Assembly (NCBI GenBank): GCA_002448975.1 | Contig: DKBO01000091.1 | Span: 1 to 11,390 of the forward strand | Origin: Nitrospiraceae bacterium UBA6898 | GTDB lineage: Bacteria; Nitrospirota; Thermodesulfovibrionia; Thermodesulfovibrionales; UBA6898 | Direction of reading: 5' to 3' | Length of the DNA: 11,390 nucleotides | Part shown: positions 6,899 to 11,390 of the stretch, one piece after another | How positions within the stretch are numbered: position 1 is the stretch's first letter | Layout: every line of letters starts with the position of its first letter | The notes under the pieces: model-generated | Database searches by the model: none | What the model saw: only the letters and a program-made list of their open reading frames with translations | Told to the model about the DNA's origin: nothing | Made by a program: the position numbers and the translations under genes

Positions 6899-8224
6899 TC
6901 AGAAACGCGTGTTCGCTTCTCTGATCTTCTTGCCCCATGCAGATGCCTTTGCCAGGATCTCTGCCTCATCAGCCGTGGTCAGCTTCCGGTGCTCAACGAC
7001 CATGCCGCCGTTCACCAGAACGGTATCGATATCAGCAGCATGCAGGGAATAAACGATATGGGAATAGATGTCATAGAGCGGGGTGAGATGCGGCCGGTTC
7101 AGATCCGCAAGGACGATATCCGCAGCCTTCCCCGCTTCGAGACTGCCCGTAACCCTGCCGAGGCCTATTGCTTCCGCCCCCCAGCGGGTTGCCATGAGTA
7201 ATGCCTGTTTGGCATTCAGCGCTGTCGGGTCTCCTGACACTGCCTTGTGGACCTTGGCGGCCGTAGACATCTCGCTCAGGATATTCAGGTCATTGTTGCT
7301 TGCAGCGCCGTCCGTGCCGAAGGTGACTTTAACCCCGGCCTTGAGCATCGCCGTAACCGGCGCAATACCTGAAGCGAGCTTCAGATTGCTCTCGATGCAG
7401 TGCGCTACCCCAATATGTCTTTCCGCCAGCAGCTCGATCTCCTCCGGTTCAAGCCAGACGCAGTGCGCTGCAATGAGATTTTCGCCGAGATACCCCAGTT
7501 CATCGAGATGAGCGACCGGCCTCTGGCGATAGCGGGCCAGGATTTCATTGACTTCCCACGCGGTCTCGGAAAGGTGGATCTGAAGAGGCACGCCGTGCTT
7601 TTCGGCAAGTTCCTTTGACTTCTTCAGGGTCTCGGGAGAACAGGCGTAGGCAGAGTGATCCGCAATCGACGGCGTGATCAGGTCATCGCCTTTCCATGCC
7701 GCGATAAGACGTTCTGCATTCGCAAGGTAATCGTCTGCGTTTTTGCCGCTCACGGTGGGAAAATCAACAATGCCGGCACCGATAACCGCCCGCATCCCGA
7801 TCTTTTTCGTGGCCCGTGCCCCGCTGTTGCTGAAGAAATACATGTCCGCATAGGACGTAATGCCGCCCTTGATCATTTCAAGGCAGGCAAGCTCCACCGC
7901 ATCCTGAACAAACTCCGGACTGAGCCATCTGGCTTCAGCAGGCCAGATATGTTCTTCGAGCCAGACCTTAAGGGGGAGATCGTCAGCAAGACCCCGGAAA
8001 TAGACCATGGCAGCATGCGTGTGCGTGTTCACCAGTCCCGGAAAGGCAACCTTGCCGTCACCGTTGATGCGCCTCAATGAGCTGAAGGTCCGTAACAGCT
8101 CATCCGCAGGACCGACAGCAATGATCTTCTTGTCCTTGACCGCGACGGCGCCCTTCCGCACCACGCTGAGGTTTCTGTCCATCGTGAGAACATAGTCTGC
8201 GGTTAGGATACTGTCTGCCTGCAT
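6899..8224 (-). CDS. mtaD: 5'-methylthioadenosine/S-adenosylhomocysteine deaminase-like amidohydrolase
   Basis: This is a cytosolic amidohydrolase of about 441 residues from the MtaD/SsnA/TrzA group. From ATG 8224 it shows PGLVNTHTHAAM with metal ligands H68 and H70, the substrate loop MVYFRGLADDLPLKVWLEE, HSAYACSPE near 190, QIHLSE with H217 and E220, and TFGTDGAASNN with D304. The C-terminal ending (GKAADIVLADL, then YSLHAADIDTVLVNG) completes the composite beta-sandwich domain. Characterised relatives deaminate methylthioadenosine, S-adenosylhomocysteine or 5'-deoxyadenosine to the inosyl products; which substrate is preferred here cannot be read. The usual HNP-x-SN segment reads HCIESN, a mild deviation. 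A GTG one codon upstream is an alternative start. It sits 25 to 28 bases after the second asd gene and before the YHYH-like gene, so SAM by-product salvage may be co-expressed with aspartate-family biosynthesis. Confidence 0.88.
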   Translation of the reverse strand: MQADSILTADYVLTMDRNLSVVRKGAVAVKDKKIIAVGPADELLRTFSSLRRINGDGKVAFPGLVNTHTHAAMVYFRGLADDLPLKVWLEEHIWPAEARWLSPEFVQDAVELACLEMIKGGITSYADMYFFSNSGARATKKIGMRAVIGAGIVDFPTVSGKNADDYLANAERLIAAWKGDDLITPSIADHSAYACSPETLKKSKELAEKHGVPLQIHLSETAWEVNEILARYRQRPVAHLDELGYLGENLIAAHCVWLEPEEIELLAERHIGVAHCIESNLKLASGIAPVTAMLKAGVKVTFGTDGAASNNDLNILSEMSTAAKVHKAVSGDPTALNAKQALLMATRWGAEAIGLGRVTGSLEAGKAADIVLADLNRPHLTPLYDIYSHIVYSLHAADIDTVLVNGGMVVEHRKLTTADEAEILAKASAWGKKIREANTRF

Positions 8225-8252
8225 CACGTTCTGTGCGGCTCCGTCACGGTTG

Positions 8253-9290
8253 TCAGTTCCCGGTTCTCCTGCCTGCCGGCGCTATGAGCAGCTCCGCGAT
8301 CTGTACGGCATTGAGCGCAGCGCCCTTTCTGAGATTGTCGGAAACGATCCAGAGATTGATGCCGTTCGCTATGGTCTCGTCCTCGCGGATCCTGCCGACA
8401 TAGGTATCGTCCTTGTCGGCGACATCGATCGCAAGCGGGTAGATGTTCTTTTCCGGTGCATCGTATACGATCACCCCGGGTGCATCAGCAAGCACGGCAC
8501 GCACCTCATTTGCGGTCATCTTCTTCTCTGTCTCGATATTCAGACTTTCCGAATGACATCTGAAGACCGGGACCCGCACGGCAGTTGCCGTGACCCTGAT
8601 CGATTCGTCACCCAGGATCTTTTTTGTCTCCTTCGCCATCTTCATCTCTTCTTTCGTATATCCGTCATCGAGAAACGCGTCGATATGGGGAATGCAGTTG
8701 AAGGCGATCTGGTGCGGATAGACGCTCTTTTGCACCTGCCGTAAGTTGAGCAGATCGGCAGTCTGCTGTCCAAGCTCCTCCATAGCTTTTTTGCCGGTGC
8801 CCGATACCGACTGGAAGGTCGTAACGACAATGCGCCTGATCCTCGCCGCGTCATGGATAGGCTTGAGCACAACCACCATCTGGATCGTGGAGCAGTTGGG
8901 GTTGGCAATGATGCCCTTATGGTGTTTCAGGTCCTTAGCGTTCACCTCGGGGACCACGAGCGGCACCTCCGGGTCCATCCTCCATTGACTTGAATTGTCG
9001 ATGACAATACACCCTGCCTTTACCGCCACAGGGGCCCAGCGGGCAGATCGTTCACCCCCGGCAGAAAAGAGCGCGATATCGACCCCTGCAAAGCTGTCGG
9101 TCTTCAGCGTCTCCACCGGGAAATCCCTGCCGTCGAAGCTCATCGTCCTGCCTTCCGACCGTTCTGATGCGAAGAGCCTGAGCTTTTCCACCGGAAATTC
9201 CCGCTGCTCAAGCGTCGAGATCATTTCCTCGCCGACTGCTCCGGTTGCACCGACCACGGCCACGACATATGCCTTCTTTCTTTTCAGCAT
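8253..9290 (-). CDS. asd2: aspartate-semialdehyde dehydrogenase, second subfamily (Gram-positive/Vibrio Asd2 type)
   Basis: This enzyme reduces aspartyl phosphate to aspartate semialdehyde with NADPH, feeding lysine, diaminopimelate, threonine and methionine synthesis. The 345-residue protein opens with the NADP-binding AVVGATGAVGEEM (residues 11-23). It has the catalytic cysteine C133 in ANPNCSTIQ, Q160 in TTFQSVSGTGKKAM, and R239 and H246 in VRVPVFRCHSES, so all expected catalytic residues are present. It differs clearly from the upstream asd product (different active-site context, shorter) and so is not a recent duplicate. Its ATG follows the upstream TAG without a gap, with GGAAGAA as ribosome site inside the upstream gene. 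Pseudomonads and vibrios also carry a second ASADH-like gene, but the pseudomonad Usg/Asd2 homologues lack activity; here activity looks likely. The gene symbol is by analogy only. Confidence 0.93.
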   Translation of the reverse strand: MLKRKKAYVVAVVGATGAVGEEMISTLEQREFPVEKLRLFASERSEGRTMSFDGRDFPVETLKTDSFAGVDIALFSAGGERSARWAPVAVKAGCIVIDNSSQWRMDPEVPLVVPEVNAKDLKHHKGIIANPNCSTIQMVVVLKPIHDAARIRRIVVTTFQSVSGTGKKAMEELGQQTADLLNLRQVQKSVYPHQIAFNCIPHIDAFLDDGYTKEEMKMAKETKKILGDESIRVTATAVRVPVFRCHSESLNIETEKKMTANEVRAVLADAPGVIVYDAPEKNIYPLAIDVADKDDTYVGRIREDETIANGINLWIVSDNLRKGAALNAVQIAELLIAPAGRRTGN

Positions 9291-10403
9291 CTATTCTTCC
9301 ATAAGGATGCGGAACATGCGCCTGAGCGGTTCTGCAGCGCCCCAGAGCAGCTGGTCACCGCAGGTGAAGGCAGAAAGGAACTGCGGACCCATGCTCATCT
9401 TCCGCAGGCGACCCACGGGCACGGTCAGCGTCCCGGTTATGGCGGCAGGCGTCAGCTCGCGCATGGTTATCTCCCGCTCGTTCGGAATCAGCTTCACCCA
9501 GAGGTTATGTTTCGCGATCATATCATTGATCTCGTCCAGGGGGACATCCTTCGTGAGCTTTATGGTCAGGGCCTGGCTATGGCAGCGCATGGCGCCGATG
9601 CGCACGCAGAGGCCGTCGATGGGGATGGGGTTTGCCTCCCGGTCAAGGATCTTGTTCGTTTCGGCCTGTCCCTTCCATTCTTCCCTGCTCTGGCCGTTGT
9701 CAAGCTGTTTGTCGATCCAGGGGATCAGAGAGCCGGCAAGCGGGACGCCGAAATATGCCGTGGGAAATCGCTCTTCGCGGAGGATGCCGGCGACCTCCCG
9801 GTCAATGTCGAGGATCGCAGAGGCAGGATCGTCCAGCATCTCCTTTGCCACGCGGTGGACCTCGCCCATCTGCTTCAGCAGTTCGCGCATATTATTCGCA
9901 CCGGCACCGGAAGCGGCCTGATAGGTCATGGCGCTCATCCACTCCACGAGGCCTGCCTCATAGATCCCGCCGAGGGCCATGAGCATAAGGGAAACCGTGC
10001 AGTTGCCGCCGATATAGTTCTTTATCCCTCTTGCAAGGCCGTTGCGGATGACCTTGAAGTTGATCGGATCGAGGATGATGATCGCGTCCTTTTCCATGCG
10101 GAGGGTCGAGGCAGCGTCGATCCAGTATCCGTTCCAGCCCGCAGCACGCAGCTTTGGGAAGATCTCATTCGTATATTCACCGCCCTGGCAGGAGACGATG
10201 ATCTCCATCGCCTTCAGGTCATCGATGTTCTTCGCATTCTTCAGCGGCGGAGTATCCCTGCCGATCTTCGGCCCTGCTCCCCCCACGTTCGAAGTCGTAA
10301 AAAAAACCGGGTCTACAAAGTCGAAATCCTTTTCCTCCAGCATCCGGCCCATAAGTACGGAACCGACCATACCGCGCCAGCCCACAAACCCCACTTGCTT
10401 CAT
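9291..10403 (-). CDS. asd: aspartate-semialdehyde dehydrogenase, E. coli type
   Basis: The 370-residue protein follows the E. coli Asd sequence closely along its whole length, from MKQVGFVGWRGMVGSVLM to WGAAEPLRRM. The active site is complete: C135 in GGNCTVSLM, Q162 in TYQAASGAGA, R268 and H275 in VRIGAMRCHSQA. Long blocks such as FGVPLAGSLIPWIDKQLDNG and EEWKGQAETNKIL are kept as in enterobacteria. It catalyses the NADPH-dependent step from aspartyl phosphate to aspartate semialdehyde. Start ATG at 10403 has a good AAGGGAG ribosome site seven bases upstream and a TATAAT box about 35 bases upstream. It is the first gene of a four-gene minus-strand run, and its stop abuts the start of a second ASADH gene from the other subfamily. 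Identification is secure. Confidence 0.97.
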   Translation of the reverse strand: MKQVGFVGWRGMVGSVLMGRMLEEKDFDFVDPVFFTTSNVGGAGPKIGRDTPPLKNAKNIDDLKAMEIIVSCQGGEYTNEIFPKLRAAGWNGYWIDAASTLRMEKDAIIILDPINFKVIRNGLARGIKNYIGGNCTVSLMLMALGGIYEAGLVEWMSAMTYQAASGAGANNMRELLKQMGEVHRVAKEMLDDPASAILDIDREVAGILREERFPTAYFGVPLAGSLIPWIDKQLDNGQSREEWKGQAETNKILDREANPIPIDGLCVRIGAMRCHSQALTIKLTKDVPLDEINDMIAKHNLWVKLIPNEREITMRELTPAAITGTLTVPVGRLRKMSMGPQFLSAFTCGDQLLWGAAEPLRRMFRILMEE

Positions 10404-10605
10404 GGTTATGCTCCCTTAACGTGAATTTTAGGTGTTATTATACTGAAACCACGGTGCTCTTTGCACGCAGGCCGTGTTCTGCTATGCGGTGAAGACGAGA
10501 TGTGATATTATCATCTCCATGGAGAGGCAAATATCTTTCTGAGCATTAATATAGTGAGAATCAAAATAGAAAGAGGGCAAGCAACCCTTACGGAATGGCA
10601 CCGGC
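10404..10605. other. intergenic stretch without a recognisable gene
   Basis: The left edge holds the asd promoter. The remainder shows no plausible coding frame. It contains an inverted repeat, GAGATG at 10497-10502 with CATCTC at 10512-10517 (nine-base loop), directly joined to a perfect 10-base palindrome CTCCATGGAG at 10515-10524. An AT-rich patch follows (about 10525-10570), including TATAGT near 10550 that could be a plus-strand -10, but no convincing -35 accompanies it. If the attC site that follows is real, this stretch is either the remains of a cassette without an open frame or the left boundary of the cassette region. No integrase gene or attI site is recognisable here. Confidence 0.5.
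10437..10465 (-). promoter_or_regulatory. sigma70-type promoter for the asd-asd2-mtaD-YHYH run
   Basis: On the minus strand a perfect TATAAT lies at 10442-10437. A weak -35 hexamer TGCAAA (10465-10460, three of six matches to TTGACA) precedes it with 17-base spacing. Transcription would start near 10430, leaving a leader of about 27 bases that includes the AAGGGAG ribosome site of asd. No other promoter was found inside the run, where the gaps are 0, about 25 and 14 bases. Confidence 0.6.
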
Positions 10606-10694
10606 GCCGAACAAGGCGCTTGAACTCCATGGCAGTCCGGCTGCATGACCCCGTCCGCAGCCTCCCCCCAGGGCTCAGCGCCGCCGCATTAGGT
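10606..10694 (+). other. integron attC recombination site (cassette boundary)
   Basis: The sequence has the nested architecture of an attC site. An R''-like box GCCGAAC (10606-10612) and AA are followed by L'' GGCGCTTGAAC (10615-10625). An inner hairpin follows with GGCTGC (10639-10644) and GCAGCC (10657-10662). Then come L' GCTCAGCGCC (10673-10682), a five-base spacer and an R'-like box ATTAGGT (10688-10694). L'' pairs with L' as GGCGCT/AGCGCC, then one unpaired T in L'', then GA/TC: this single extrahelical base is the strand-orientation mark of attC sites. Pairing continues to TGG/CCA. Total length of 89 bases is within the usual range. Two departures weaken it: R' begins ATT instead of GTT, and R'' has G where a pyrimidine is expected. 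A coding start lies seven bases after R', as expected for a cassette. Confidence 0.72.
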
Positions 10695-11390
10695 ATAAAA
10701 AATGAGAAAAGCTAGGGTCTTTATAAGTTGTGGTCAGCGAGCCGAACGCGAAAAGAAAATTGGCTTGGAAGTTGATAGATATTTTAGAGAAAGAGGCTTT
10801 CTAACATATTTTGCTGAAAAAGTTCACTCACCTGAGGCACTCACTGACCATATATTTACTTTTCTAAAAGAGTCAGAATATTTTGTATTTATTGATTTTA
10901 AAAGAGACAAAATTTCAAATGAAGACTTTAGAGGCTCTCTGTTTGTAAATCAGGAAATAGGTATTTCTACATTTTTGCGAATCCCAGGTATAGGGTTTAT
11001 TGAAAAAGGCGTCAAGCGGGAAGGAATATTGGACTATCAAATTTACAATGCTTTTCCTTTTGAAGATGGCACTGAAATTATAGCTAGACTGAGAGAAGAG
11101 ACAAAGGATTGGGATCCGAATTCTGTTAACGAATTGTATCTTATGCATGACCCCAAAAAAGTTTCAAGAAATGTCATCTTAAACAATAATCCTCAATTAT
11201 TAACTGATTGGTGGCATATTGAAGTAATAAATAGAAACAAATCAAAGCATGCGTTCTCATGTTTGGCGTATCTCACTGAAATTAAGAATATTGATTCAGG
11301 GACACGAATAGACATCCCATCAATTGAATTAGTTTGGTCTGGCCTCGGTGATTATACCGTTAACGTAGGACCTCTACCCTAAAAACTGTG
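10689..11390 (+). mobile_element. putative integron gene cassette (left end and ORF; right attC outside window)
   Basis: If the crossover falls after A10688, as in other attC sites (first base of R' | TT), the next cassette begins at 10689. It carries a single open frame in the same direction, beginning almost at once. The segment differs sharply in composition from its neighbours: two 60-base lines inside the ORF (10801-10860 and 10861-10920) have 22 and 11 G+C, against 38 in a line of the asd gene (9781-9840). A second attC would be expected shortly after 11382, but only eight bases remain. No intI gene is in view, so an integrase-less attC cluster and a true integron cannot be told apart. 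Confidence 0.55.
10702..11382 (+). CDS. TIR-like domain protein with C-terminal beta-rich domain, probable defence effector
   Basis: The N-terminal half (about residues 4-130) looks like a TIR-fold domain. Strand one is RVFISCGQ (5-12), then a helix, GFLTYFAE (32-39), a helix ending in LKESEYFVFIDF, and RGSLFVNQEIGIS (77-89). There E85 sits where TIR NADases keep their catalytic glutamate. Proteins beginning VFISCGQ with a GSLF-x-NQE segment form a TIR-like family I recall only in outline, without characterised function. The C-terminal part (about 168-226: WWHIEVINRNKSKHAFSCLAYLTEI, split here as WWHIEVINRN and AFSCLAYLTEI) looks like a beta-sandwich. It stops right after VWSGLGDYTVNVGPLP, which could be a shortened domain or a nearby frameshift. 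No Shine-Dalgarno is clear except AGG of the attC R' box. AT-rich composition indicates transfer. NAD cleavage on phage infection is inference from the fold. Confidence 0.7.
   Translation: MRKARVFISCGQRAEREKKIGLEVDRYFRERGFLTYFAEKVHSPEALTDHIFTFLKESEYFVFIDFKRDKISNEDFRGSLFVNQEIGISTFLRIPGIGFIEKGVKREGILDYQIYNAFPFEDGTEIIARLREETKDWDPNSVNELYLMHDPKKVSRNVILNNNPQLLTDWWHIEVINRNKSKHAFSCLAYLTEIKNIDSGTRIDIPSIELVWSGLGDYTVNVGPLP

Noticed and set aside
9507..10424. Plus-strand open frame of 305 codons opposite asd
   Set aside because: It has no family resemblance and covers a fully conserved E. coli-type asd in the other strand; it is a shadow frame.
10406..10445. GTGTTAT near 10433 as another attC R' box or an attI site
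   Set aside because: It overlaps the asd -10 box, has no partner R''/L'' arms nearby, and the resemblance is limited to the GTT core.
10915..11148. Minus-strand frame opposite the TIR-like gene as an antitoxin or immunity gene
   Set aside because: The 77-codon frame lacks a ribosome site and simply mirrors AT-rich coding sequence.

Overview
This window reads as a piece of a Gram-negative bacterial chromosome of moderately high GC. The evidence is lipoprotein-type or macrolide-type FtsX-fold ABC permeases, an enterobacterial-type Asd, a small 4.5S-like SRP RNA and the dnaX-ybaB-recR cluster. The mixture suggests Nitrospirota or a Desulfobacterota-like lineage, but that is a weak inference; no marker here fixes the phylum.

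Layout, left to right. (1) Positions 1-1795, plus strand: the 3' end of one FtsX/MacB-type ABC permease gene and a complete second one directly abutting it. The ATPase is presumably upstream, outside the window. (2) 1809-3248, minus strand: a class II tRNA nucleotidyltransferase/poly(A) polymerase with an HD domain, convergent with the permeases. (3) 3392-6438, plus strand: an SRP RNA gene, then dnaX (clamp-loader tau subunit), ybaB/ebfC (nucleoid-associated protein) and recR (recombination mediator). This is a widely conserved order. (4) 10403-6444, minus strand: a tight four-gene run that probably starts at a clear -10 box near 10440. It holds an E. coli-type aspartate-semialdehyde dehydrogenase, a second ASADH of the other subfamily that starts on the base after the first one's stop, an MtaD-like MTA/SAH deaminase, and a small exported, membrane-anchored YHYH-like protein. 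The first three link to aspartate-family amino acid and SAM/methionine metabolism. (5) 10404-11390: accessory DNA. After about 200 bases without a gene there is a structure with the architecture of an integron attC site (10606-10694). An AT-rich gene for a TIR-like protein follows seven bases after it.

The most interesting signal is this last part: an apparent gene-cassette boundary (attC) with no integrase visible, carrying a probable TIR/NADase-type defence protein next to housekeeping genes. It could be the edge of a sedentary chromosomal integron or of an integrase-less attC cluster. Everything right of 11390 is needed to decide.
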